Positions 55,933-64,000 of a DNA stretch of 64,000 nucleotides are shown in pieces. A program made the position numbers and the translations under genes. The stretch spans positions 359,028 to 423,027 of the forward strand of contig NZ_FRAP01000003.1 of assembly GCF_900142365.1 (NCBI RefSeq), in the 5' to 3' direction. The notes under the pieces were generated by a model. That model was given only the letters and a program-made list of their open reading frames with translations. It searched no databases and was not told where the DNA came from. This DNA comes from Pseudonocardia thermophila (GTDB lineage Bacteria; Actinomycetota; Actinomycetes; Mycobacteriales; Pseudonocardiaceae). The first letter of the stretch is position 1. Every line of letters begins with the position of its first letter.

Positions 55933-56826
55933 ATGGGTGAAGTGACGACTCCGCGTACCGCTGTTGCTCGCCACCTCCCGGTGCCGGCCGACTTCCCCGT
56001 CCTCATCGACGAGACCCCGCGCTACAGCGATCTGGACACCAGCCGGCGCATCGGCCGGGACGCGCTGGTGCGGTGGTTCGAGGACGCCCGGGTCGCCGTC
56101 GAGTACCAGTCCTTCGGCGCCGACATCACCTCGCGAGAGCGCAGCCAGATCCGGCTGTTCCTCGCCTCGGTGCAGGTCGACGTGCTCGCGCCGCTGACGG
56201 TGGCGGGGACCTACCGCGTCGGTGTCGGCATCACCCGGATGGGCACCTCGTCGGTCACCTACTCGTACGCGGTGTTCAACGGCGCGGAGTGCGTGGCGGT
56301 CGGGTCGTCCGTCAGCGTGCACGTCGGTGAGGACGGCGCCGCGCCGCTGCCCGAGTCGCTGCGCAACGCCCTCGCCTCCCTGCAGATGCCCGGCGAGGCT
56401 GAACCGATCCAGCCGCTGCGGGAGACCGCGACGCTGGTGCGGGAGCACTACCCGTTCCGCCTGGACGTGCGGACCCGCTTCACCGACGTCGACACCAACC
56501 GGCACGTCAACAACGTCGCGCTCGCCCGTTGGTACCTCGACGGCCTCGCCGAGCTGCACCTCGACGTGCTCGGCTACCCGACCGGCGGCCCGCTCGACGG
56601 GCTCGAGCCCAGCTCGCTGCGCGTCGACTACCTGTCCGAGGTGCACTACCCGGGCATCTACCAGCTGCGGGTCGGCGTCGTCTCGATCGACGACCACACC
56701 GTCCGCTACCAGTGCGGGCTGTTCGACGGGCCGCGCTGCGTCGGGCTCGCCGACGCCACCGGGGCGCACCGCGCGCAGGGCGTCGGGCTGGCCGACAGCC
56801 TCGCGCCCTGGGCGATGCGCGGCTGA
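55933..56826 (+). CDS. Acyl-CoA thioesterase with two hotdog domains
   Basis: 297 residues. Two 4HBT-like hotdog folds in tandem: the first about residues 25-135 (ETPRYSDLDTSRRIGRDALVRWFEDARV), the second about 165-290 (RTRFTDVDTNRHVNNVALARWYLDG), both with the D-x-N/S-x-H-type turn at the active site and strand GIYQLRVGVVSI. Hydrolyses acyl-CoA esters; chain length unknown. Divergent from dinG with 78 bases between starts. No good ribosome site is visible before ATG 55933. Confidence 0.85.
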   Translation: MGEVTTPRTAVARHLPVPADFPVLIDETPRYSDLDTSRRIGRDALVRWFEDARVAVEYQSFGADITSRERSQIRLFLASVQVDVLAPLTVAGTYRVGVGITRMGTSSVTYSYAVFNGAECVAVGSSVSVHVGEDGAAPLPESLRNALASLQMPGEAEPIQPLRETATLVREHYPFRLDVRTRFTDVDTNRHVNNVALARWYLDGLAELHLDVLGYPTGGPLDGLEPSSLRVDYLSEVHYPGIYQLRVGVVSIDDHTVRYQCGLFDGPRCVGLADATGAHRAQGVGLADSLAPWAMRG

Positions 56827-56835
56827 ACCGGCGGA

Positions 56836-57384
56836 TCAGACGACCTCGATCCCGGCGGCGCGCATCTCCGAGATCGCGCGCTCCGTGGAAGCGGGGGCGA
56901 CCCCGGCGCACAGCGGCAGCAGCACCCGCACCTTCAGACCCGCGGCTGCCGCGTCGAGCGCGGTGGCCCGCACGCAGTGGTCGGTGGCGATGCCGACCAC
57001 GTCCACCTCGGTGACGCCGCGCTCGGCCAGCCAGTCGCGCAGGCTCTTCCCGCCGGGCTCGCAGCCCTCGAACCCGGAGTACGCGGCCGAGTAGGCGCCC
57101 TTGTCGAACACGGCCTCGATCGGTGCGACGTCCAGGTCGGGGTGGAACGCCGCGCCGGGCGTGCCCGCGCGGCAGTGCGGCGGCCACGTGTCGATGTAGT
57201 CGGGTGCGTCGGAGAAGTGCGTGCCCGGGTCGACGTGGTGGTCACGGGTGGCGACGACGTGGTCGTACGCGGTGGCGCGCACGTGCGCGGAGATGTCGGC
57301 GGCTACCCTGGCCCCGCCCGCGACGGCGAGCGAGCCGCCTTCGCAGAAGTCGTTCTGCACGTCGACGATGATGAGCGAAGACAT
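56836..57384 (-). CDS. pncA: Nicotinamidase
   Basis: 182 residues. Isochorismatase-fold amidase that converts nicotinamide to nicotinate (and would activate pyrazinamide). Catalytic triad visible: Asp8 in LIIVDVQNDFCEGGS, Lys in VFDKGAYSAAYSGFEG (about 94), Cys in IATDHCVRATALDA (about 136); metal site DHHVDPGTHF. Starts 2 bases after the pncB stop, so pncB-pncA form one operon for NAD salvage. Confidence 0.95.
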   Translation of the reverse strand: MSSLIIVDVQNDFCEGGSLAVAGGARVAADISAHVRATAYDHVVATRDHHVDPGTHFSDAPDYIDTWPPHCRAGTPGAAFHPDLDVAPIEAVFDKGAYSAAYSGFEGCEPGGKSLRDWLAERGVTEVDVVGIATDHCVRATALDAAAAGLKVRVLLPLCAGVAPASTERAISEMRAAGIEVV

Positions 57385-57386
57385 CG

Positions 57387-58688
57387 TCAGAACCCTTCGA
57401 ACACGGTGGGGATCGCGGGCTCACCCCGCGACAGCTTCAATCCTTCCCACGGCACGGTCACCAGTGCGCGCTTGAGGTGCTCGCGCGACTCCTCCAGCGT
57501 GGGCAGGTCCGGCACCGGTTCGCCACCGCGGATCAGCGGCACCTGCATGAGCCGATCGTGCTCACCCACCGGGATCGGGTTGCGGGCCGGGAAGACGACC
57601 TCCTCCGTGGCGGTCCCCGTCGGCTTGTACCGGCGCAGCACCCCCTTCCGCCCGCCGCGGGACTCCTTCGACGCGCTGCGCTTGGCCACCGGGCGCCCGT
57701 CGACCTCGACGAGCTTGTAGACCATCCCCGCGGTCGGCGCGCCCGACCCGGTGACGACCGAGGTGCCGACCCCGTACGAGTCGACGGGCTCGGCGCGCAG
57801 GGCGGCGATCGCGTACTCGTCGAGGTCGCCGGAGACCACGATCCGGGTGTTCGTCGCGCCCAGCTTGTCCAGCTGCTCGCGGGCCTGGCGGGCCAGCACG
57901 CCGAGATCGCCGGAGTCGATCCGCACCGCGCCCAGCTCCGTCCCGGCCGCCTCGACGGCGAGCTCGATGCCGCGGCGGATGTCGTAGGTGTCGACGAGCA
58001 GCGTGGTCTTGGTGCCCAGTGCGGCCACCTGTGATCGGAAGGCCGACAGCTCGTCGTCGTGCAGCAGGACCCACGCGTGCGCCGCGGTGCCCGCCGTGGG
58101 GATGCCGTGGCGGCGCTGCGCCTCCAGGTTCGACGTCGAGGCGAACCCGGCCAGGTAGGCCGCGCGGGCGGCCGCGACCGCCGCCGCCTCGTGGGTGCGC
58201 CGCGAGCCCATCTCGATGATCGGGCGCCCGGCCGCTGCGGTGACCATCCGCGCCGCCGCCGACGCCACCGCCGAGTCGTGGTTGAGGATCGACAGCACCA
58301 GCGTCTCCAGGATCACCGTGTCGGCGAACGTCCCGCAGACGGTCAGGATCGGCGAGCCGGGGAAGTACAGCTCGCCCTCGGGGTACCCGTCGATGTCGCC
58401 GGAGAAGCGGTAATCGGCCAGCCGGTCGAGCGTGGCGCGGTCGACGACGTCGGAGAGCAGGTCCAGCTCCTGCTCGCCGAACCGGAACCGCGTGATCGAC
58501 TCGATGAGCCGACCGGTGCCGGCCACGACCCCGTACCGGCGTCCGTCCGGCAGCCTGCGGGCGAACACCTCGAACACGCACTCGCGCTGCGCCGTGCCGT
58601 CGGCGAAGGCAGCCGCCAGCATCGTCAGCTCGTACCGGTCGGTGAGCAGCGCGGTGCTCACCCCGGCCGAGGAGGGGCTACCGGTCAT
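57387..58688 (-). CDS. pncB: Nicotinate phosphoribosyltransferase
   Basis: 433 residues from ATG 58688. Converts nicotinate and PRPP to nicotinate mononucleotide, using the product of PncA. N-terminal [18 protein letters not shown], central [12 protein letters not shown] with the phosphorylatable His region, and [20 protein letters not shown] toward the C-terminus are characteristic. Divergent from clpS. A TACGCT -10 stands 7 bases upstream of the ATG. Confidence 0.95.
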   Translation of the reverse strand: MTGSPSSAGVSTALLTDRYELTMLAAAFADGTAQRECVFEVFARRLPDGRRYGVVAGTGRLIESITRFRFGEQELDLLSDVVDRATLDRLADYRFSGDIDGYPEGELYFPGSPILTVCGTFADTVILETLVLSILNHDSAVASAAARMVTAAAGRPIIEMGSRRTHEAAAVAAARAAYLAGFASTSNLEAQRRHGIPTAGTAAHAWVLLHDDELSAFRSQVAALGTKTTLLVDTYDIRRGIELAVEAAGTELGAVRIDSGDLGVLARQAREQLDKLGATNTRIVVSGDLDEYAIAALRAEPVDSYGVGTSVVTGSGAPTAGMVYKLVEVDGRPVAKRSASKESRGGRKGVLRRYKPTGTATEEVVFPARNPIPVGEHDRLMQVPLIRGGEPVPDLPTLEESREHLKRALVTVPWEGLKLSRGEPAIPTVFEGF

Positions 58689-58695
58689 GCGGCCA

Positions 58696-58701
58696 AGCGT
58701 A
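58696..58701 (-). promoter_or_regulatory. -10 element of a leaderless pncB gene
   Basis: TACGCT on the minus strand ends 7 bases before ATG 58688; no ribosome site. Confidence 0.5.
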
Positions 58702-58744
58702 TGGTGCCCTGCGGACCGGGGTGTCGAGGTGTCACCATAGGGAC

Positions 58745-59041
58745 ATGGCCGGCCCGCTATCCGCTCCCACGAAAGAGGTCGACCCGGTCGTCGAGGATGG
58801 CACCAACCCGGATCTGCCGTGGCAGGCCATCGTCTGGAACGACCCGGTCAACCTGATGTCGTACGTGACCTACGTCCTGCAGAAGATCTTCGGCTACCCG
58901 GAGCCCAAGGCGACCGCGCTGATGCTCGACGTCCACCACAAGGGCAAGGCCGCTGTCGCCTCCGGCGACAAGGACAAGATCGAGGCCGACGTGGCGAAGC
59001 TGCACGCCGCCGGGCTCTGGGCCACCATGCAGAGGGCGTGA
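58745..59041 (+). CDS. clpS: ATP-dependent Clp protease adaptor ClpS
   Basis: 98 residues from ATG 58745. Delivers N-end-rule substrates to ClpC-Clp[27 protein letters not shown] holds, in pieces, the Asn-Asp-(Pro) substrate contact and the Met gate, and [18 protein letters not shown] is the conserved His/Lys helix. Divergent from pncB; followed by the DUF2017 gene after 7 bases, the arrangement usual in actinobacteria. Confidence 0.95.
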   Translation: MAGPLSAPTKEVDPVVEDGTNPDLPWQAIVWNDPVNLMSYVTYVLQKIFGYPEPKATALMLDVHHKGKAAVASGDKDKIEADVAKLHAAGLWATMQRA

Positions 59042-59048
59042 CCGCCCG

Positions 59049-59609
59049 GTGAAGGGCTGGAAGAAGACCGGCCGCGGCGACCGCCAGATGATCGTCGGCG
59101 ACTTCGACCCGCAGGAGGCCGCCGTGCTGCGCGGCCTCCTGCGGGAGGTCCGGCAGATGCTTGAGGGACGCGCCGCCGAGGCGCCCGACGACGAGCTGGC
59201 GGAGATCACCGGCATCCGCCTCGGACCGACGAAGCGCCCGGCCGACCGGATCGTCGCCCGGCTCCTGCCCGACTTCACCTTCGAGGACCCCGACCTCGCC
59301 GCCGGGCTGCGCTCGCTGCACGAGCCGCAGCTGATCGCGGCGAAGCTCGAGGTCAACCAGCACATGCTGGACACGCTGCCGCCCGACGGCGGGCGGGTCG
59401 AGCTGCGCCCGGAGGCGGCCGACGAGTGGCTCACCGGGCTCAACGACATCCGCCTCGCCCTCGGCACGGCGCTCGACGTCAGCGAGGACATGCCCGACGA
59501 GCTGCCCCCGGACGATCCCCGGGCCGAGCACATGGGCGTGTACCAGTGGCTGACGTTCGTCCAGGACTCGCTGGTCCACGCCCGGATGGCGGTGCGCGAG
59601 AAGCGCTGA
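59049..59609 (+). CDS. DUF2017 protein
   Basis: 186 residues from GTG 59049. Matches the actinobacterial DUF2017 family regularly found behind clpS: DPQEAAVLRGLLREVRQML, RLLPDFTFEDPDLAAGLRSLHEP in pieces, and the end WLTFVQDSLVHARMA. Helical, soluble, no catalytic motif. Function unknown; the conserved pairing suggests a link to Clp proteolysis. Confidence 0.88.
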   Translation: MKGWKKTGRGDRQMIVGDFDPQEAAVLRGLLREVRQMLEGRAAEAPDDELAEITGIRLGPTKRPADRIVARLLPDFTFEDPDLAAGLRSLHEPQLIAAKLEVNQHMLDTLPPDGGRVELRPEAADEWLTGLNDIRLALGTALDVSEDMPDELPPDDPRAEHMGVYQWLTFVQDSLVHARMAVREKR

Positions 59610-59619
59610 TGCGGGGCCG

Positions 59620-60413
59620 TCACCCGGCCTGGAAGTGCAGGATCTCGGCGTTCACCTCGTCCTCGTGCGCGACGTGGCGCCCGTGCGGCGCGCCGTCGTT
59701 GGGATCAGCCGCGCACCGAGCGACCAGATCCGCCGTCGGGCGGCGGTGATCGTGTGCGGGGCGGACTCGTCGGCGCTGCCGTGCATCAGCATGACCGGCA
59801 CGTCGAGGCCCCTTGAGGTCGGCGGACAGGGATCTGCACCGGGGATCTGCACCGGCGATCTGCATCGCGAGCAGCACCTCGAGGATCTGCCGGACCGTGT
59901 CCGCGACCAGGGCGGCGGACACCCAGGACCCGCTGCCGCCGGTGGCGAAGTAGCCCGGCGCGGCGTCGTGGAACCACTGCGGGCGGTCGGTGCGCAGCAG
60001 CGCGAACCAGTTCTCCGCTCCGGCCTGGTGGGGGTCATGGCGCCGAGGAACACCACCCGCGAGACCCGCGCCGAACCGTGCCGGACGAGGTAGCGGGTGA
60101 CCTCGCAGGTGCCCGTGCTGTGCGCCACGATCGCGGCGTCGCGCAGGTCGAGCGCCTCGATCAGCCCGGCGAGATCGCCGGCGGGGGTGTCGAGGTGGTA
60201 GGTGGTGGCGAGGTCCCCGCCGGGCACCTCGGAACGACCGTGCCCGCGCCGGTCGAGCGCGATGCAGCGGTACCCGGCGGTCAGCAGCGCCTGCGCCCGG
60301 TACTCCCACATGCTCGACGAGAGCGACCAGGCGTGCACCAGCACCACGGGAGCGCCGCTGCCGAAGTCGGGGTAGTGCAGTGCGGTTCCGTCCGCGGCGA
60401 TGGGCGTGGGCAT
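59620..60413 (-). pseudogene. Alpha/beta hydrolase broken by frameshifts
   Basis: The N-terminal part from ATG 60413 reads normally (MPTPIAADGTALHYPDFGSG, ALDRRGHGRSEVPGG, nucleophile elbow VAHSTGTCEVTRYL). After VVFLGAMTP near 60040 the homology continues in another frame (NWFALLRTDRPQWFHDAAPGY, FATGGSGSWVSAALVADTVRQ), returns to the first frame for LDVPVMLMHGSADESAPHTI (the acid Asp region), and leaves it again before the end HEDEVNAEILHFQAG. A tandem GGGGATCTGCACCG/GGCGATCTGCATCG repeat at 59838-59866 marks one break. At least three shifts make it a pseudogene, unless sequencing errors are involved. Confidence 0.75.
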
Positions 60414-60478
60414 GCCCGAAGCGTCGGCCCGCGGCGGTGGGGCCGGGAATTGCGCGCGAGCTCGACCCGGCGACCGCA

Positions 60479-60484
60479 TACGGT
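60479..60484 (+). promoter_or_regulatory. -10 element of a leaderless ACT-GNAT gene
   Basis: TACGGT ends 6 bases before GTG 60491; no ribosome site. It supports this start. Confidence 0.5.
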
Positions 60485-60490
60485 GGTCGG

Positions 60491-61273
60491 GTGCGTGATC
60501 TCCAGCCCTGCCTGCACGACGGAGTCCACGTCTTCGCCACCGTGCCGCCCGGGACCACCGTCGATGCACCCGTGATCGCCTCGGTCGAGGAGGCCGAGGG
60601 CCGCACGGTCGTCCTGCGGGAGGAGGACGCGCGCCGGCTGGGGCTCGCCGCGCAGTACCCGTCGGCGCGGATCACCCTGCAGGCGACCACCGCGCTCACC
60701 GACGTCGGGATCCTCGCGCGGGTGACCACTGCGCTGGCCAGGGCGGGCATCAGCGTCAACCCGGTCGCCGGCGTGCACCACGACCACCTCTTCGTGCCGC
60801 ACGCGCAGGCCGGGGACGCGATGCGGGTGCTCACGGCGCTCTCCCGCCGCTACCTCGTCCGGCACGGCGACTACGAGGTCGACGACGATCCGGGCCGCGT
60901 CGACCACGACGTGGTGTGGGACTTCCTGTCCACCGAGGCGTACTGGGGACGCACCCGGACCCGGGCCGACGTCGAGGCCCAGCTGCGTGGTGCGTGGCGG
61001 GTCGTCGGCGCCTACCGCCGCGACACGGGAGCGATGGTCGGGTTCGCCCGCGCCGTCGGGGACGGGGTCAACTTCGCCTACCTCGCCGACGTGTTCGTGC
61101 TCCCCTCCGCGCGGGGCGCCGGGCTGGGGAAGGCGCTGGTCGCCGGGATCCTCGACGGGTCACCGGTGCACATGCGCTGGACGCTGTTCACCGACGACGC
61201 GCACGGGCTCTACCGCCGGTTCGGGTTCGTCGAACCCGACCACACGGCCATGGTGCGGCCCCCGCACAGCTGA
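60491..61273 (+). CDS. Fusion of an ACT-like (DUF2241) domain with a GNAT acetyltransferase
   Basis: 260 residues from GTG 60491. Residues 1-125 resemble the double-ACT DUF2241/ACT_3 family (VFATVPPGTTVDAP, ITLQATTALTDVGILARVTTALARAGISVNPVAGVHHDHLFVP in pieces). Residues 135-260 are a GNAT domain (TRADVEAQLRGAWRVVGAYR, VFVLPSARGAGLGKALVAGIL for acetyl-CoA, GLYRRFGFVEPD). An amino-acid-sensing domain joined to an acetyltransferase suggests ligand-controlled acetylation; substrate unknown. Divergent from the broken hydrolase. Confidence 0.8.
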   Translation: MRDLQPCLHDGVHVFATVPPGTTVDAPVIASVEEAEGRTVVLREEDARRLGLAAQYPSARITLQATTALTDVGILARVTTALARAGISVNPVAGVHHDHLFVPHAQAGDAMRVLTALSRRYLVRHGDYEVDDDPGRVDHDVVWDFLSTEAYWGRTRTRADVEAQLRGAWRVVGAYRRDTGAMVGFARAVGDGVNFAYLADVFVLPSARGAGLGKALVAGILDGSPVHMRWTLFTDDAHGLYRRFGFVEPDHTAMVRPPHS

Positions 61274-61322
61274 TCCGATGTGAGACGGCCCGCCGGAATG
61301 TCCGTACAGGCCGTGCACCACG

Positions 61323-61328
61323 TAGGCT
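61323..61328 (+). promoter_or_regulatory. -10 element of the leaderless mec operon
   Basis: TAGGCT ends 6 bases before GTG 61335; no ribosome site. It would drive mec-cysO-cysM and perhaps the rhomboid gene. Confidence 0.55.
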
Positions 61329-61334
61329 GGTGTC

Positions 61335-61871
61335 GTGCTGCGGATCCGAGCCGATCTCGTCGACGAGATCGTCGCGCACGCCCGTCGGGAGCACCCGAAC
61401 GAGGCGTGCGGAATCATCGCGGGCCCGGAGGGCAGCGACCGTCCCGAACGGTTCCTGCCGATGCGCAACGCGGCGGCCGACCCCGACTACCCCGGCCTGC
61501 CCAACACGCGGATCGATCCCGAGACCGGTGAGAAGATCGAAGAACTGCGCTTCGGCGACACCTTCTTCATCTTCGACTCCAAGGAGTGGCTGGCGGTGCA
61601 CCGGGAGATGACCGCGCGCGAGGAGGAGCCCGTGGTCATCTACCACTCGCACACCCAGCCGTACAGCGAGGCCTATCCCTCGGCGATCGACGTGGAGAGC
61701 GCGCTGGAGCCGAACGCGCACTACGTCATCATCGGGACGAAGGACCCGGTCCGCCACGAACTGCGGTCGTACCGCATCCTCGACGGCGTCGTGACCGAGG
61801 AAGAGATCGACGTCGTGGAGAGTTACATGTTCGCCCACACCGGAGCGGACGACGTCCCCGATCGGGACTGA
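61335..61871 (+). CDS. mec: CysO-cysteine metallopeptidase (JAMM/Mpn+)
   Basis: 178 residues from GTG 61335. Zinc peptidase that frees cysteine from the CysO-cysteine adduct. JAMM motif: Glu in HPNEACGIIAG (about residue 22), then YHSHTQPYSEAYPSAIDV (about 104-121) with HxH and SxxD ligands. The order mec-cysO-cysM matches the mycobacterial cysteine module exactly. Probably leaderless. Confidence 0.94.
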   Translation: MLRIRADLVDEIVAHARREHPNEACGIIAGPEGSDRPERFLPMRNAAADPDYPGLPNTRIDPETGEKIEELRFGDTFFIFDSKEWLAVHREMTAREEEPVVIYHSHTQPYSEAYPSAIDVESALEPNAHYVIIGTKDPVRHELRSYRILDGVVTEEEIDVVESYMFAHTGADDVPDRD

Positions 61872-61930
61872 CCTCCGCGTCGCCCGCTTCGATCCGTCCT
61901 CTTCCGATCCGTCACCTTGGGAGCACCGGC

Positions 61931-62200
61931 ATGGCCACCGTCTCGATCCCCACGATCCTGCGCACCCACACGGGGGGTGCGAAGACCGTGGAGGCGAAGG
62001 GCAGCACCGTCGCGGAGATCATCGCCGACCTGGACGCCAACCACTCCGGGATCGCCGATCGTCTGGTCAAGGACGGCAAGCTGCACCGCTTCGTGAACAT
62101 CTACGTCGACGACGAGGACGTCCGGTTCGCCGGCGGCCTGGACGCGCCGGTGAAGGAGACGTCCACCGTGACGATCCTCCCGGCGGTCGCCGGGGGCTGA
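61931..62200 (+). CDS. cysO: Sulfur carrier protein CysO
   Basis: 89 residues. Ubiquitin-like MoaD/ThiS fold ending in Gly-Gly (LPAVAGG), which is thiocarboxylated to carry sulfur to CysM. MATVSIPTILRTHTGGAKTVEAKG is, in pieces, typical of the CysO N-terminus. Located between mec and cysM, with cysM starting 6 bases after the stop. Confidence 0.95.
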   Translation: MATVSIPTILRTHTGGAKTVEAKGSTVAEIIADLDANHSGIADRLVKDGKLHRFVNIYVDDEDVRFAGGLDAPVKETSTVTILPAVAGG

Positions 62201-63154
<954 letters not shown>

Positions 63155-63214
63155 GCTGGCGAGCCCGGATCTCGGGCCCGCCACGTGCTCCGCTCTTCTG
63201 GCAGTCTGGACTCC

Positions 63215-63838
63215 ATGACCGCACCCGTGCCCGTCGCGCCGCGCCGGATCAACCGGGTGCTGCCGGCGCACCCCGTCTCGGCAGCGCTGACCATGCTGGT
63301 GTTCACCGCCGTGCTGTACGTCGTCGAGGTCCTCGACATCGCCAGCGGCAGCCGGCTCCAGCTGGAGGGCGGCATCATCGCCCGGCACGTCGACGGGCTC
63401 GACGGGATCCTGTTCTCCCCGCTCCTGCACGACGACTGGGCGCACCTGTGGGCGAACACGGTGCCGTTCTTCGTCTTCGGTTTCCTCGTCATGGCGGGCG
63501 GCATCGCGCAGTTCTTGATGGTCACCGCGACCATCTGGCTGCTCGGCGGGGCCGTGCTGTGGCTCCTGGGGCCGGATGACGCCTACACGGTCGGCGCCTC
63601 CGGGATCATCTTCGGCTGGCTGGCGTTCCTGCTGGTGCGGGGCTTCTTCGCGCGCAGCGTCAAGCAGATCCTGCTGGCCGTGGTGCTGTTCATGATCTGG
63701 GGCGGGGTGCTGTGGGGCGTGCTCCCCACCGACTCGCACATCTCCTGGCAGGGGCACCTCTTCGGCGCGCTGGCGGGCGTGCTGGCCGCGTGGCTGGTGG
63801 CCCGCGCGGACCGGGAGCCGCGGCCCGTCCGGGTCTAG
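63215..63838 (+). CDS. Rhomboid-family intramembrane serine protease
   Basis: 207 residues from ATG 63215. Six hydrophobic segments. HDDWAHLWANTVPFFVFGF is the conserved second-segment region; catalytic Ser in TVGASGIIFGWLAFLL (about residue 131), catalytic His in WQGHLFGALAGVLAAW (about 187). In mycobacteria a rhomboid gene follows cysM in the same way. The insertion sequence at the right edge starts just after its stop. Confidence 0.9.
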   Translation: MTAPVPVAPRRINRVLPAHPVSAALTMLVFTAVLYVVEVLDIASGSRLQLEGGIIARHVDGLDGILFSPLLHDDWAHLWANTVPFFVFGFLVMAGGIAQFLMVTATIWLLGGAVLWLLGPDDAYTVGASGIIFGWLAFLLVRGFFARSVKQILLAVVLFMIWGGVLWGVLPTDSHISWQGHLFGALAGVLAAWLVARADREPRPVRV

Positions 63839-63839
63839 A

Positions 63840-64000
63840 TGTACTGACCCGGGAGGTTGTTGACAGTTAGGCGGCGAGTCGGGTGGCTGGGGGTCGGCCA
63901 CCGAGAGCGGAGTGGGCGCGTCGAGTGTTGTAGCGATCGACCCAGGTGTCGAGGGCGGTGTGTCGTTCGTGGTTGGACAGCCAGGGTTGGGCGTAAGCGA
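63840..64000 (-). mobile_element. End of an IS481-like insertion sequence (runs off the window)
   Basis: The sequence changes character at about 63840, 1-2 bases after the rhomboid stop. The end TGTACTGACCCGGGAGGTTG looks like a terminal inverted repeat; the other end is outside the window. The transposase C-terminus is read on the minus strand. Whether the element is complete cannot be told. Confidence 0.75.
63867..64000 (-). CDS. IS481-type transposase, C-terminal end (partial)
   Basis: 44 codons are visible, ending with TAA at 63867-63869. The protein reads WLSNHERHTALDTWVDRYN then TRRAHSALGGRPPATRLAA, the conserved DDE (rve) integrase-core C-terminus of IS481-family transposases. The catalytic Asp/Asp/Glu lie beyond the right edge. 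Confidence 0.88.
   Translation of the reverse strand, partial: AYAQPWLSNHERHTALDTWVDRYNTRRAHSALGGRPPATRLAA

Overview
The window is a very G+C-rich actinobacterial chromosome segment. Several neighbourhoods are typical of Actinobacteria: ilvB-ilvN-ilvC, ndgR divergent from leuC-leuD, pncA-pncB next to clpS, and mec-cysO-cysM-rhomboid. Codon use, frequent GTG starts and the neighbourhood suggest a Pseudonocardiaceae member (Pseudonocardia-like). The family assignment is inference.

Layout. 1-18.8 kb is dominated by branched-chain amino acid and serine biosynthesis: the end of ilvB, ilvN, ilvC, serA, leuB, citramalate synthase (cimA) and leuC-leuD with their IclR-type regulator. Between them lie a small membrane protein, a CelD/FemAB-like acetyltransferase, a fluoroacetyl-CoA-thioesterase-like (FlK-like) enzyme, a glycosyltransferase, tRNA-Gln and tRNA-Glu, and a membrane-anchored Hsp70. 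18.8-24.5 kb holds an HU-type nucleoid protein with a lysine-rich tail, a MutT1-type Nudix/phosphatase, polyphosphate kinase and tyrosyl-tRNA synthetase. 24.7-28.6 kb is an iron-siderophore ABC transporter behind a DtxR/IdeR-like box. 28.7-36.6 kb is accessory: two methyltransferases, an XRE regulator, NhaA, a DUF4139 protein and a divergent FAD monooxygenase/MarR pair.

36.8-46.2 kb is an aerobic benzoyl-CoA (box) locus: boxB, boxC and a benzoate-CoA ligase, with a decayed CHAT-domain gene between boxC and the ligase. It is followed by a divergent NDMA-type alcohol dehydrogenase and a MoxR-VWA fusion. boxA is not in the window. 46.4-53.2 kb holds a PIG-L deacetylase, ctaD, serB, a PTH2-like protein and a SEC-C protein. 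53.8-63.8 kb holds dinG, a double-hotdog thioesterase, pncA, pncB, clpS, a DUF2017 protein, a broken alpha/beta hydrolase, an ACT-GNAT fusion, and the mec-cysO-cysM-rhomboid cysteine module. The window ends inside an IS481-like transposase.

Three non-coding signals stand out. (1) A 14-codon leader peptide with a Val-Ile-Ile-Ile run, followed by a perfect 10-bp hairpin and a T-rich terminator, lies just upstream of cimA and looks like transcription attenuation by isoleucine/valine supply. (2) Arrays of 21-22-bp units built on a GCGAGT core occur after stop codons at three places (19.4-19.9, 46.2-46.3 and 53.2-53.8 kb), always with the GCGAGT strand in the direction of the gene they follow. (3) Many genes have a TAnnnT -10 hexamer ending 6-8 bases before the start codon and no ribosome binding site, as expected of leaderless mRNAs.
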